Source of the DNA: Talpa occidentalis
Lineage: Eukaryota > Chordata > Mammalia > Eulipotyphla > Talpidae
Assembly: GCF_014898055.3 (NCBI RefSeq)
Contig: NW_023603184.1
Coordinates: forward strand, 30,482,808 to 30,546,807
Length of the DNA stretch: 64,000 nt
Reading direction: 5' to 3'
The notes beneath the pieces were generated by a model. The model worked only from the letters and a program-made list of their open reading frames with translations. It had not been told where the DNA came from and made no database searches. How positions within the stretch are numbered: the first letter of the stretch is position 1; each line of letters starts with the position of its first letter. Made by a program: the position numbers and the translations under genes. Below are positions 26,873 to 39,884 of this stretch, piece after piece.

Positions 26873-27502
26873 AATTGTAGTGTAGTCACACCACAGAGCA
26901 CTAAGTAGCCATAAGGAAAGATGTGTGCAGCCATTTTCAACAAAAAGGAGGAAGTTTAAGAGAGTTATTTATAGTAAAGCAAGTTAGAACAATAAAAACA
27001 AATACTGGATTTTAAAATGGTTATGAAAATTGGAATGTATAATTCTTAATTACTTTGATAAATTGCCTCAACTGGGTGATTTTCTGGTACAATATACATT
27101 TTTCAATTGAACAACTTTACATAGGTAACACATATGCAAGTTACCACTGAATAAATTATAAATATTACCAATAAATTATTTCCACATGTGGCTCTAGACC
27201 AACATCTTATTTTAACTAATGAACTTTTGGCTTTCCATTTGCAAAAACTAAAATTACCAGCTTTGTCTTATTTGTTCTAGAGCCTATAAAAGATTAAAGG
27301 ATAGAATTTAAAAATTCTTGTTGGCTGAGGGGTATGTCCAAAAGGCAGAGGGAAAATTAAACACTTATTATCAAAACCTGATAAGCTTAACAAGAAAGTA
27401 AGGAATTTGTACAGTGTTCTCAGTGCTATAGATATAAAAACACCGAACACAAGCATCTTATTCACCATTATAAAGATATTTGGTTGGAGAAAATGCATTC
27501 TC

Positions 27503-27622
27503 AAAAAAAAAAAAAAAAGAAAGAAAGAAAAGAAATAAGGAATCCTAGTGACAGGAGTGTTGTGAGGGTGAAGTGATGTAATATGTGTATGTATATATAT
27601 ATTATATATATATATATATATG
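27503..27622. repeat. A-rich tract and (TA)n microsatellite
   Basis: A-run with AAAG repeats at 27503-27536, and alternating TA at 27591-27620. Low-complexity DNA producing spurious aromatic-rich frames on the - strand. Confidence 0.85.
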
Positions 27623-27624
27623 TT

Positions 27625-29400
27625 GGAAATCTGCATAGCAAGTAATTCCACAATGTAGAACACTTTAAAAAATCAATGGACATCAGCAAATACTCTGAGG
27701 GCTCTGAAGTTAAGGGGGAGGAAGGAGGGAAAGGGATAAGGGGATATAAGAAAGGGTGGTGGGGAAAAAAAGGGATAGGGACTGAGGACATGTGCCCCAT
27801 TAAATCCTCTCAGAGACTGAAATTACTTGAGTGAGATTATGGCCCTCTTTTTGGTGCTGACATGTTCTAACCTTCAGTAATGTATGCTCTGCCTGGGAAA
27901 GCATTGACTAATAATTCTCCTGTAACATACAGTTTATCTATATCTCGAATTGGTTAATAAAGTCAAGCCAAATTATTACTTTAAAAAATTGGGATCCCCC
28001 AAAAATCCTTAAATATAATCATGTTAACCTAAACCCCAGATCTCAACTTGTGCACTATACTCTCCCCAAAATGTAAAACAAAAGTTCATTCTGATGCTAA
28101 GATCATCTGTTATCCGTTGAGAAGTGGCCATCCCTTTGAGAAATAGCGTCCTCTGACTACTTATGTATTTGTGTTGAACAAGCTGTCCAACAATATATCC
28201 ATATCATTAACCTAAATGTTCATGTAATCTTAGGATATGCCACTCACTACAAATTTCTCTCCAGTTTGATGTCAATCAATCTGTACCTTCTCACTTTTGA
28301 AATTTAACTGGCAGTCCTTCTGACAGTGCAGATATCTACTTTTCATTCCCCAGGGTTTCATAAGGTCCACAGAAGTACCTAAGGTTGTGGAGATAGAAAT
28401 TCTTTAAGTAGGTCTCTGGGAGTTATGGTGAATAGTGCCAATCTTATTTCCCCCTCTTAACTGTATTTTCTAGCTGATGAGGATACAGCACAACATATTA
28501 AGTGTTGGTTTAATACATGTGTTGCATCCTGGAGGACAGAACTCAATTCTGAAGAATGTCCCCGAGATAGTGCCTCATCTGAACCTGTAACAGGCCATTT
28601 TACAGTTGCATAGACTGGATATTGGCGGGATGGGCACTTGAAAAGCTAATTGCTGTACTTTTTTGTAGGTAGCATAGTTGTCTTTGTCTCAGGCAATGAT
28701 GTATGGGACATAATATTAAAAGATCAGGCTTTTTTAAGTCCGTGGAAATATTGCTGGGTGTGGAAGACAAACTCACATGCCTACTTTGTTATCCATTACA
28801 GTTAGGACAAAAACTACCCCCTCCAGGGTATATGGAGTGTTCTCTGGCTCCTGAAACAGGTTAGCCCTATAAGATTATACAGATTAGGTGAAACAGTCAT
28901 TTGATCATCTCAGTACCCAATTTCTTGCTGGTTTGCATCTCAGTTAATCACAGCTGGAAGAAAGCCTCAGTCAGGAAAAGTCTCACTCAGAAGAAAGTCA
29001 ACAACAGATGCCCCAGATGCCAGGGTCTCTCACCACCCTGTCTACCTGTTCCATGGGGTTCCTGTTGCCCTCAGATCTGTGAATAATCCATTTCTCAAGG
29101 AAGCAGAGTTTCTGCTGGTCTCTCTTTCTCAATCAGCCCTACCTCTGGAGCCATTTGATCTTCGTGTACATTTGTGTGGGGAGAAGGACAGCTTCAGTGA
29201 CCTGCTTTGTGACAGTAGGAACAGTGGTAATGCTGCTTGGTCTGGAGGGGAGTGAGGACAAGCATTGTGAAGTAGGTGTGTCCTTAAGAACAGAATAATG
29301 GAAAAACTGAATATGGTGCTGGTGTGCTCAAGAAAACAGTGATTTGCCCAATAGATTCTTCTCCGCCTGGAAAATTCCACAGGCACAATCAAAATGCATT
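27625..29400. other. Intergenic DNA, possibly old antisense retroelement
   Basis: A purine-rich run (27700-27790) is followed by about 1.5 kb of moderate G+C that could be a decayed retroviral interior on the - strand, but I find no clear motif. Confidence 0.3.
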
Positions 29401-29416
29401 TCAAGCAAGAATTCTT

Positions 29417-29719
29417 CCTTTTTTTTTTTTTTAAACATTTTTTAAAAAAAATATTTATTTATTTATTTATACAAGCACTGGGTACAGTCAGAAGCGCGGG
29501 AAGATGAGAGAATTCACCAGAGCCAGAGTGGGGAGCAGAGCAGGCAGAAGGACTGCAACACACTGCTGAGGGGAGCAGTGGGCGAGATAGGAGAGGTCTG
29601 GCCGCCATGTGGGTCCCTCCTCTGGTGGCTGGGGAGCAGCCGGGGATTGAACCGGTGCTGCAGAGGTTGCGGGCAGCTTTGCAACCCAGCGCTCAACTGC
29701 TGCGCCACCGGGGAGGCCC
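29417..29719 (-). mobile_element. tRNA-derived SINE, copy 8 (long-linker subfamily)
   Basis: Reversed element between perfect 15-bp target duplications CAAGCAAGAATTCTT (29402-29416 and 29720-29734). A split tail (T-run, AAACATTTTTT, A-run) suggests tail rearrangement. Confidence 0.92.
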
Positions 29720-29735
29720 CAAGCAAGAATTCTTG

Positions 29736-31765
29736 TAAAACATTTATAATTTGTGCTTTCCCTAGGGTACCTAGCAAGTGTGGCCACATGAAAGGCTCTG
29801 GGCAATTTGGCTTTAGACGCTTGTAGTTCTTTTGTAGCCATTTCCAGTGTCTGATGGACCCACTGGACAAATTGCCACACTAGTCTCTGGAATTATCTTC
29901 TAGCAAAGTGTAATATTAGAAAATGAAAAAGAAAAAACCCAACTGTTTTTGACATTTCATTTAATTAACTGGTTCATTTCTATAACTTAAATATCAACCT
30001 ACTGGAAATGTTTTTATCCTTCTTGAACAACTTTTATGTTTTTTTTTTCTTTGAACATACAGGAATTTAAGCCATTTTCCCATTTGAATTCTTATGCCTT
30101 TTTATAATTCAGTGCTGTATCATCTTGAACTTAAGTATTCACTTGCTAAGTTTATATGCTTGCTCAGTTTATATGTTTAATAGGTATTTTTTTTTTATTT
30201 AATTTGTGAGAAAGAATGGGGGTTGGGTTGATGGAAGATGAGAGGAAATCCTGGGACAACTAGAGATATATTGATTGGCATTTGGAAATGGGAGAAAATT
30301 TTTTGTTTGTTCCTTCTTTTTTATTTTTCAGAACCAGGAAATCCTATATTAAAACCAAATAAGATATTAGGGATACTTCAAGCATTGATAAATTAGTTTT
30401 TTCAATCAGTATTTCAGGTGCTTGCAATATAATTTTGTGAATTCAACCTGTATCAGTAAGTTACAGCCTTTGAGGATTTGCATATCAATATAGCAAATAA
30501 AAACAATCAATCATTGGGATGATCTAGGTAAGCAGTGCCAATGATTTGCCATAATTCATATTATATAAATAAAGATCACTGTTCTTTCAGAGATGAGGCT
30601 ATGTATGGATATGTAAGGGGATCCTTGCCACATCTACTCAAAACACTAGTGCAGAAACTAAAATCTCCAATAATCTCATATGTTACATGTAGTTTATATT
30701 AATGACACATATTATATATAGTTCCAATATTGATTTATGTGACAAATACTACATAGTTACTCCTACAATGTGTATTGGGACTAGCTGTCAATATTTCTTA
30801 TTAGGATATTGGCAAAGTCTTTAACTAGAAGTGCAAGAAGTGTAGATTTTTCTAATCCTTGTTCTGGCTCTTCTTGCTTTGCTAAGCAGGCTAAGAATCT
30901 CTATCCCATGTTCTATGACTTATATTTATCTCCCTAAACTGGATACTTCTTGCTACTATTGATAATCTAAATATTGCTAAACAGCTTGTCTCTTTGCAGT
31001 TACCCAAAGTTTCATCCTTGATGCAGACAGTTTATCAACAACACATTTTTGCAATCAGGAGATGGGACTTTTGGATACATTTCCTTCATATGCCTGATGT
31101 ATGCCCTCTGCTAAGTGTAACAATGAGGGAGCTGTTTTCAGAATTCATGCATTCCATACATATTTATTGAGTGTCCACTTTGGGCCAGGGATTATGATAG
31201 GTTCTGGGAAGGCAGGGGAGAGCGCTGTGGCTGGGGCCTCCCAGTTCTTACAGCTTAACAGAGGTTTTTATGGATGATGAAATGAGCAGTCACAATAGTG
31301 AATGCTGAGTCAGGGAAACAGTAAACAGCCTTGGGGTTAAAACAGGAGAGGGGATCATGGAAGACCTCCTTACAGGAGAATATGTGAAATGCAAAGAAAG
31401 GATTTGTAGGGATTAGCTAAATGTACAATATTTTATTTCAGAGAATAAAGTGGTTAAACAAGTTCGGGTAAAGTGTTGCCTGAAAGGTACTTGTTATTTA
31501 AGATTGTCCTTGTCTTTCAACAACACCCAGTGTAAGAGCTGGCCTTTTTTAGCGTCAGCTGAGTCTGGATTTGTATCCCAGCTCTCAAAGTGATGATTTA
31601 AGGCTTTTATTTGTAGACAAAGAAATTCATTCTAACTCATTCAAGCTGAAAAAATCTGTTGCCAGAGAATAAGTAGTTTGGATAAACTCTGTGAAGTTCA
31701 GGGAATCACACCTGACTTTTACAAAGCTAAGAACACACAACTTGGAGAAACAATCAAGCATATCA
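29736..31765. other. Intergenic DNA, old repeat pieces only
   Basis: ATATTTATTGAGTGTCCACT near 31,160 marks the same ancient repeat class as 9035-9895; the rest is unassigned. Confidence 0.4.
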
Positions 31766-31768
31766 TGG

Positions 31769-32376
31769 TGTAACAGGGGGGTCCCCAGGAAAGGGGGAGG
31801 TTCCAGGTTTCCTGCCCCACCCAAGGGAGGGTGGAGCTGAGCAGGGAGAGAAAAAGCTGCAGAGGAGACTGAGGAAGGAAGGAAGTAGGATGCAGAGCCA
31901 GAAGGAGCGCTGGAGGAGGCGCATGGAATGGAGAGACATGTGAAGAAACTGCGCTTGCCTTTTGGTCGTGGACTGGGTGACACAGATGTGGGTGAGACCC
32001 GTGGGGAGGTGACAGTGGAGGTTTTTGTCTTGATTTTGATTTTGCTCATTTCCTTCCAGACTTGTCTGGTGGTTTTTGATCCTTTTCTGTGGGTCCCCAC
32101 TGGAAGATGCTTTAGACTTGTGGCAGGCTTTGGGGCCTTGCTCTGGGCCAATCCTGCCTGGGTGGACTTTTACCCACGAGGGGACGGGTAACACTGGGTG
32201 CTTAAAATAAAGTTAAAAACTATATTCTTTGCCTTTCCTGTATTGTTTCCTAATTGTATTAAAGTTCCTTCCCATTAAAATCTCTTGTGTTTTGTGTTGA
32301 TGCAGCGGATGGCAGAACCCATTTAGAGCAGGCAGGTTTTGGGGGGTCGGGGTGCACCTCTCCCTGCCCTGTAACA
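31769..32376 (+). mobile_element. Putative solo LTR
   Basis: Begins TGTAACAGGG, has an AATAAAG signal near 32206 followed by T-rich and GTGTTGATGC text, and may end CCCTGTAACA. I do not find a convincing target duplication, so borders are uncertain. Open frames here on both strands (up to 174 codons) show no protein family. Confidence 0.45.
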
Positions 32377-32644
32377 ATAGGACTGTTCCAGGGGAACCCC
32401 AGTACCTTTGCCACTGTAGCACCTATCACACGGGGGACCAGAAATTGAACCTCCCACACAGCTGCCCCCAAAGAAACACATATGTTATCTAGACAGGGAG
32501 GCTCCTTCTCCCTCTTCTATTTCCAGGTGTTGCTTGTGCACATCTAAGTTCTAAGTTGTGTGTGGAACTGCAAGTGGTCTGGGTAATGTAATTTTTAATT
32601 TTCTACACTTTATAGTACCAGAAAGGACTTGGAGTGTTCAAGAG

Positions 32645-32870
32645 CCAATTTCTACATCCTGTCTATATAAAGTCACTGGCCATGTGACCTTGGAAAAATT
32701 GTTTAATCTTTCTGAGCCTCAGTTTCCCCATCTGCAAAAAAAGACTGGTTTGGGGACTTATCTCATAGGGTCCTTGAAAGCTTAAGGAAGTAGATAACAA
32801 ATGCTGTGAGGATTAATACAATAGGTAACAGATACTAACACTTACCTTAGGTGTACGCAATTGTGAAATA
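32645..32870 (+). repeat. MIR fragment
   Basis: CATGTGACCTTGGAAAAATT and CTGAGCCTCAGTTTCCCCAT is a strong MIR core match. Confidence 0.7.
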
Positions 32871-33149
32871 AATGTCCTCTATTGTTATTTTAAGTGCCCC
32901 TCCCTCAAAGGAACTTCGTGGCCCCAGGAAATAAAGAAGTCATGCTGGTTTAGGGGTTTGCTATTGAATGATTTGTTTCTACTGAACACACACATATTAC
33001 ACTACTAAGTACTTAGTAATGTACCAGGGACTTAGATACATTACTGGTGACAAAAACGGAGTTTGGGAGTGGAACAGGAAGGGGTGGGCAAGACTTATAA
33101 AACTTATAAAAAACTTTTTTTGTGGTCAGTGTTGCCAAGTTGCCTTTCT

Positions 33150-34085
33150 TTTTTTTTCCTTTTTAAAACGTATATGTGTGTGTGTATATAAATTTTTATA
33201 TTATTGTTCATTTTTTAGAAGATTTATTTATTTATGCATACACGAACTGGGGAACAGGCCAGAGGTGTGTGTGTGGGGGTGAGAAGATTCACCAAAGACA
33301 GAGTGAGGAACAGAACAGGCAGATTGACTGACATTCACTGCTGAGGGGAGCAGTGGGCAAGATAGGAGAGGTCTGCTGCACCATTCGTGTTGCTCCCTGG
33401 CAGGGGATCCAACTCATGCTGCAGAGGCTGCAGGTAGCTTCATAGGTTGCGTCTTAACCCTTTGCACCACCAGGGAGCCCCTCATTGATCATTTTTGTAC
33501 AGTGCATGCTTGTATGCTTTCTTCTTTCAGGTGTATTCCCTGTAAAATTCCCACCACAAATTCACCCGTAAACCATCACCATAGTCCTTGTGCTGTTCTC
33601 TCACTTGTTTTGACTCCTTTCCCTCTGATTTCTAAATCAGAATGTCTCTGATTTATAGTTTCCTGCTTTTTAAAATTATTGTTGTTATTATTATTTTTCC
33701 TGATCCCTAATTTGATTCCATTATATTCCTCCGATAAGTGAAACCGTCCAATATTTTTCTTTTTCCTCCTGGCTTATTTATCTGAGCATAATCCCATCTA
33801 GCTCCCTCCATATTGCTGCAAATGACATTAGTTTATCATTTTTGATTGCTGAGTGTGTGTATATGTACCATATTTTCTTGATTCAGTCATCTATTTTTGG
33901 GCATTTGGTTGTTTCCATATCTTATCTATTGTAAATAGTGCTGCAATAAATATAGGGGTACAGGTATCCTTTTGAATTAATGCTTTAGTGTCCTTTGGAT
34001 AGATTGCTAAGAATGGAATTTCCAGGTTATATGGTAGCTCCAATTTTAGTAGTTTGAGGCAACTCCACATAGTGGTTGCACAAAA
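33150..34085 (-). mobile_element. 5'-truncated L1 carrying SINE copy 9
   Basis: Antisense L1 3' UTR (GTACAGTGCATGC, CACCATAGTCCTTGTGC) and ORF2 end (TTTTTGATTGCTGAGT, GGGCATTTGGTTGTTTCCAT) on both sides of the SINE. Confidence 0.8.
33217..33482 (-). mobile_element. tRNA-derived SINE, copy 9 (older subfamily, inside antisense L1)
   Basis: Reversed copy with TTTATGCATACACGAACTGGGG tail-side and GCACCACCAGGGAGCCCC head-side. Flanks share ATTG[T/A]TCATTTTT. It contains a short GT expansion at 33266-33276. Confidence 0.85.
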
Positions 34086-34089
34086 AAAC

Positions 34090-37000
34090 TTACAAAAACT
34101 CCTAACTGCCTGTTCAGCTATCTAAAATTTAACTTAAAATTCAGCAAGCAGCTTTTTAGTCTTACAGGTCTTTTAGATTTTTTTATTGTGTTCCTTAAGA
34201 ATTGCAGCAAAAGCATAGTTAGCCTTCGCCTTGTATTCCTGTTTGCCTGTCTGAAATATGAAATTCCATAGTAGGATAATCCCATCATGGCAGGGTTTAT
34301 CTTAACAGTGAGTGTCTTATCTCATCAGTGGGCTTGAAATTGTCATGTTATTCAGATCCCTTGCTAGCTGGTCAGCTCCCATTGGGGCCCTCATAGAGTC
34401 TCACCCTGCAGACCACCAAAATTTTTGCCAATACTTATAACAGGGATCCTCATCTAGTACCAAACTAATACTCTCCCTGCTTCTCTTGCCCTAACAGCCA
34501 GTACTGAGCTGTGTCAGTCCCCACTGATCATTGGCTAATCAGCTGTTCATCATCAGGGCAGAACTTCCAAACTCTGATTTCCAGTACCTTTATATTAGGG
34601 GGACAGTTTTTGGCTTCCAGCTCCCATAATTTTCTAATTGGGTGCTGGAGTAAGATTCATACTCTCTGATATGAACTAAGATTCATACTCTCTGATATGA
34701 ACTACTTCAGACTCTGGAGTATTTGCTCCCCTTGTGGATTCCTTGTCACTGTGCTTTACCAATGAAATTTAACACATAGGGCTGATTGTGTCTGGAATTA
34801 AAAGCCTGGAGTAGTGTCCACCCAGGCACTACTAGGCTGGACAACCTAGCTGCTCTCTATAGCCTCTGTATTTAGGTTGGACCCCCCAATTCCCTATCCT
34901 GAAGGTCCCATCCTAGGTTCACCATGATTTTTCCCAAAGCACCCTATGGGAAATCCTATGAGAATGAGGTGAAACAGGATGCCTTTGGGGAAGGGCCAAC
35001 AACTATGTCCGAGAAGATCTTTGTTTGCGTCATTGGTCTGCAGGGCCAGTCCTGGCAACCTCATTGTTCAGAATTTGATGTACAGGGCAATTTGTATATA
35101 CACCATCCCTCCATCTTTCATTTTCAAAAAGGATTTATTTTTATCCCCCAATATCCTTCAATTTATTTATCCTAAGGAGCCCTGCCTCTTTGGCAGTTTT
35201 CCTCTGGCTGCATTAGTTGGAAATCTCTCCAAGCACCTCTCTTTGGCTGCTGATCTCTGTCTGACTGACAGCATCTAAGAGATGACCTCTCTCCGGGAAT
35301 AAGCTGAGGGATTTCTCAGGAATAACTAAAAGTCTTTCGGAAAACAAAGCCTTCTTCCAACCACTTAGATTTTTCTTCTGAGTGCTCAGCAAAGAGATAG
35401 CCCATGGAAATCTCCCTAGCATTTGCCCTTTGAGGGCCAGCAGTCCATTTTCTGTCCATTTCACAGGCTGTTGGGGTGTAACGGTAGCTTAGAGATGTCA
35501 CCTTTCATGGAAGGGACCTGTCTTTAATGTGTGGAGTAGATGGAAGCCCATGGAAATGTGAACACGATGTAAAAGGATTTTACATTGCAGTGTGAAGGAT
35601 GACAACATTTTTAATTGAGAAAAGCATTTCTGTGCATTAGCCAAAAGACTTCTTCTCCAGCTGTTGGGAGTTATTTCCTCCAGGACTCATCCCACTAGTC
35701 TGTCATCAGGTGAGAGTGTTTCTCGGGCTGGATGCCAGTTCTTGGAGGGCTGAAATACTTGCCTGGACTCTGGCTGCTCGCCTCACAGTGCTCTCTGAAC
35801 ACAGTCACCCAGAGTGACTCACATAGAAAGCTGTTACCTCATTTTTTGACTGTCATTGTGGGGGCTGAAGTTTGAGTTTAACTGAAAGAGAGGAAAATGA
35901 GGCCCACAGAGAGGCAACTAATTGACAACCTCAATTACCAAATGACACCTGAGAACACTGAGGTTCTTAATTAGGAATTAACCTAATGGTGAGGAATTTG
36001 GCCTCCACTCATTTCTTTTCCTACAAGATCCTTGTGAGTCACAGTGGAGCTGGATATAGGCACGGTGAATTCAAGGGGATTGGTGCATTGGCGTGAAGAT
36101 GTTTCAGTGAAAACCCCCAGTGGAATATCACAAGGGAGGTAGATGAGGGATGACTCTGATTTCTACTGAATGGAAGGCAGTAACCTTGAGAATTTCCTTC
36201 ATTGCATGGCCATCCTCATGTTGGGATAGCCCAGTGGTGAGCTGGGCTCTACCAACCCCTTAAAACCCCTTCTAAGATTGAATCAGTTCAAACTTTTATT
36301 TCCTATCTTATCATCATCTAGTTCAAGTTTCTGTGTGTGCTGTCTTTGATTCTGCTTCCTGGGGAATCAGATAAAACTCAACTCCTTCTCTCATTTCCTC
36401 AAAAAGTCTCATTAATGAAACAAGAAATTATAGTGCTTTTATGAAAGATACAGGGTTAAATGGAGAAGTCACATCACAGCTTGCCAGACGAATAAGCTAA
36501 ATTTTTGCATTTGGAATTCAGTTCTTTTTCAATTTTTTTGTCCCTAGTTTTGCTAACTACTAAGAGGTTTCTCACTTTCTCTTCACTCCTGTGAGCTTCA
36601 TTCATTCACTCCTGGGGCTTCATTCAGTTGTCTCCTCTTTCTTTTTTCACCCGTCCCTCTAGATTGCCTTAAGAGAACTTCAATTTTTATCCCTCTATTA
36701 TATAGGACAATGCAGTTTTTTTCTAACTCCTGATCACAAACTTGAATATCTAAACCCTTCAAAGATTCAACTGGGAAGCAGTGATGAAGAATAACAAAAC
36801 AAAACATACAACTAACCAAAAATGTTTTTTTGCCACAATTATTCATTTAACAAGTACTTGCTGAGTGCAGTTATGAGCCAGGCGCTGTTCTAAGCACTGT
36901 CCATCTGCAGAAAAATTTTGCACAGCAAATTCATCTCAGGATAGACTTGGTTTTAATGGGAATAGCACATTTGTTACCTTTTTGCCAAGACTTTTGGTTA

Positions 37001-37405
37001 ATTCTGACTCATACACCTGATAGTTTATGTATTCATTCAATTCTGGAACACAGCATGAATGGCAATCTCTGATCCATGCTATCTGTCCACTGTGGAAAGA
37101 AGTCAGCAAAGGAGAAACTAGCCTATGATCTTGGGACTGGATGTTCTTTCTGCAGAGAGTTCTAGGTGTTCCATTGTCTTAGGATATATTGAAGAAGTGA
37201 AAAGTGATGATTAAAGGGATGTGATAGTCCATAAATAAGTTAATTTGGTGCCCAAAGAGACTTTTGTGGAGATGGTTGGGGCGCCTCAGAGTTTGTCCTA
37301 TGCTCTTTGCTTATTTGACATGGTTGAGCTCAAGCACGCATTTATCAAGAGCTCCCTGCTTCTTAAGTGTCTACTTGCTGTGAAGGCGGTGAAAAAACAT
37401 AAATA
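34090..37405. other. Intergenic DNA, nothing recognised besides the 26-bp duplication
   Basis: Several 60-100-codon frames (34924-35501) overlap on both strands without family signature. An old repeat piece (AACAAGTACTTGCTGAGTGC) is at 36838-36900. Confidence 0.4.
34651..34702. repeat. Perfect 26-bp tandem duplication
   Basis: TAAGATTCATACTCTCTGAT plus ATGAAC occurs twice head to tail without mismatch (34651-34676, 34677-34702). Confidence 0.95.
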
Positions 37406-37409
37406 TTTA

Positions 37410-37565
37410 CAGTGTGGGCTCTGAGGTCAGACTGTCTATGCTTAACATACTCTTCTGCTCTTATGCTTACTGGATGTGCCATTGGGCTGGTACTTAACTT
37501 CTCAATTCTCTGTCCTCAGTTTTCTCAACTAGAGAGTAAGGATAACACTACCTACGCCTTAAGGT
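37410..37565 (+). repeat. MIR fragment
   Basis: GGCTCTGAGGTCAGACTG, TTCTCAATTCTCTGTCCTCAG and GATAACACTACCTACG fit MIR order. Confidence 0.6.
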
Positions 37566-37965
37566 TATTAGAAGGTGTAATGGTTAATTCATGTGTTAAC
37601 TTGACTAGGTTGCAGGGTGTCCAGATAATTGTTATATGTTATTTCTAAGTGTGTCATTATTTCTGAAGGTGATTCTGGAAGAGATTAACATTTGAATCAG
37701 CAGATTGAGTAAAGGACATTTCCCTCCCCGATGTGGGTGGGCCTCATTCAACCCACTGAAGCTTAAATATAATAAAAGACTGAGTAAGGCAGAATTCCTT
37801 CTGCCTGTTTTGAGTAAAAATATCAGTTTTCTTATATTTTCAGGTTGGGACTCAGACTGAAACTATACCATCTGCTTCTCTGTTTCTTTGGCTTGTTGAC
37901 TACAGATCTTTAATTTCCCATCCTCCATAATCAGGTGATCCAATACCTTATAGTATATACATATG
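37566..37965 (+). mobile_element. Old LTR-like interspersed repeat
   Basis: TTAATTCATGTGTTAACTTG, GAGATTAACATTTGAATCAG and GTGGGTGGGCCTCATTC match a common mammalian LTR-class repeat. Subfamily not named. Confidence 0.5.
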
Positions 37966-38289
37966 TATTTTTCAGATGTTTATTAAATCTAACTTTTGTG
38001 CTAGGTACTGTTCCCAATGCTGGGAAAATAGTGGTGAACAAATTATTCGAGTAAACTTATCTCAAGGAGCTTATATTCTAGTGAAAAGACAGATAATGCA
38101 AATAAAGAGATTCAAAGATAATTTCAGAGAGAGATTAGTTTTGTAAAAGAAGTAAAACAGGTTACTATCATAAAGAGATTGAAAACCCTATATTCTTTAG
38201 ATGGGATCATCAGGGAAAGTCTTTTTAAAATAAAGGCATTAATTTTTAAGTTCAAAACTGAAAGGTGATAAGGAGCCTGCCATCAAGAG

Positions 38290-38331
38290 TGGTGGTGGTG
38301 GGGGTGGTGGTGGTGGGGGGGGTGGGGGTGT

Positions 38332-38379
<48 letters not shown>

Positions 38380-38382
38380 CGC
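38290..38382. repeat. Compound microsatellite (GGT)n-(GT)n-(GC)n
   Basis: GGTGGTGGTGGGGG runs to about 38330, then an uninterrupted GT tract to about 38370 and a GC tract to 38382. Confidence 0.95.
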
Positions 38383-38524
38383 TTGCATCTATGTTAGATG
38401 GGGGTGGAGTCAGAGGGACGGATTGACAGATAAGGACTTTTTAATCTCTTTATATCAGAGGAAACTGCTAGGGCAAAGTTTCTGGAGTGGAAGAGTTCTT
38501 GGTTTGTTAGTTCTAGGACTTTTT

Positions 38525-39884
38525 TTTTTTTTTCAACATATGAATTTTTTTAATTTAAATTTTATTTTTATATTCCCCATACAATTGCAACCCCCTTATT
38601 TTGACCCCAAGCCCTCCTTTCCCCGCCCCCCACCCCCCATAGAGTGTCTCTGGTTCATAGTTGTTTGTTCATTTTGATATTTTCTTTCTTATAGTTATTC
38701 TTTTTCCTGGTCCTTTATATAAGTTTTCTAGATACCTGCTATGAGTGAGACCATCAGTATTTTTCTCTTTCTTTCTGGCTTATTTCGCTGAGCATGATCC
38801 CTTCCAGCGCCATCCATGTTGCTGCAAATTGCATGTGTTTATCTTTTTTGAATGCTGAGTAATATTCCATGGTGTATATGGACCACATCTTCTTGATCCA
38901 GTCATCTATTTTTGGGCATTTGGGCTATTTCCAAAGCTTAGCTATTGTAAACAGTGGCTATAAACATAGGGGTGCAGGTGCTCTTTGGAATTCATGTTTC
39001 TGTGTCCTTTGGGTAAATACCTAGGAGTGGGGGCCTCCCCGGTGGCACAGCGGTGGAGCGCTGGGTTGCAACGCTGCCCGCAGCCTCCGCAGCACCGGTT
39101 CGATCCCCGGCTGCTCCCCGGCCACCAGAGGAGGGTCCCACATGGTGTGCAGACCTCTCCTGCCGCCCGCTACTCCCCTCAGCAGTGTACTTCAGTCCTT
39201 CTGCCTGCTCTGCTCCCCACTCTGGCTCTGGTGAATTCTCTCACCCTCCCGCGCTTCTGACTGTACCCAGTGCTTGTATAAATAAATAAATAAATATTAA
39301 AAAAAAATACCTAGGAGTGGAATTGCTGGATCATATAGAAGCTCTATGTTTAGTAGGTCAAGAAATCTCCACACAGCTTTCCATAGTGGTTGGACCAGTT
39401 TGCACTCCCACCAACAGTGCAGGAGAGTTCCTTTTTCTCCACAACGTCACCAACATTTGTTGCTGCTAGTTTTTTTAATATGTGCCATTCTCACTGGTGT
39501 AAGATGGTATCTCATGGTAGTTTTGATTTGTATTTCCCTGTTTACAAGTGATGTTGAACATTTTTTCATATGCCTGTTGGCCATTTGCATTTCTTCTAGC
39601 AGAGAAGTTTCTTTTTATCTCTTCTGCCCATTTTTTGACTGGATTATTTTCTTTGTTGTTGTTGAGTCTCATCAGCTCTTTGCAGATTTTTGTGATCAGT
39701 CCTTTATCATTAGTGTTGGGTGCAAAAATGTTCTCCCAGTTGGTGGGGTTTCTCTTTGTTTTGGTTATTGTCTCTTTTGCTGTGCAGAAGCTCTTTAATT
39801 TGATGTAGTCCCAGCTGTTGATCTTTGCCTTCACTATCACTGCTTTGGGTGATTTGTCTATAAAGTTGTGTCTATAAACATTTC
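38525..39884 (-). mobile_element. Recent 5'-truncated L1 carrying SINE copy 10
   Basis: Perfect 18-bp target duplications TTAGTTCTAGGACTTTTT (38507-38524, 39885-39902), T-run (reverse poly(A)) at left. The - strand 39475-39840 still reads as an L1 ORF2 piece ([31 protein letters not shown]), just upstream of the C-terminal end. Not a host gene. Confidence 0.93.
39031..39304 (+). mobile_element. tRNA-derived SINE, copy 10 (long-linker, young)
   Basis: Best example of the family: A box TGGCACAGCGG at 39043-39053, B box GGTTCGATCC at 39097-39106, AAATAAATAAATAAATA tail. Perfect 16-bp target duplications AAATACCTAGGAGTGG (39015-39030, 39305-39320). Inserted in an antisense L1. Confidence 0.95.

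Larger units (their letters stand above)
24370..27100 (+). mobile_element. L1 ORF2 and 3' region, interrupted by three SINEs
   Basis: Decayed + strand L1: typical ORF2 text such as GATGGGGAAAATCAATATAG and ACAAAAACAACATGGTATTGG, then the 3' UTR. SINE copies 5, 6 and 7 sit inside it. No long frame survives. Confidence 0.8.

Noticed and set aside
31627..32194. Overlapping 143-174-codon frames
   Set aside because: They fall in a putative LTR, Ser/Pro-rich, with no known protein family.
39043..39106. Functional tRNA gene (A and B boxes present)
   Set aside because: The boxes are part of a SINE head; there is no foldable tRNA body, and the A-tail and target duplications show a retroposon.
39346..39840. 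Frames of 121-150 codons as host genes
   Set aside because: The - strand frame is an L1 ORF2 remnant; the + strand frame is its antisense.
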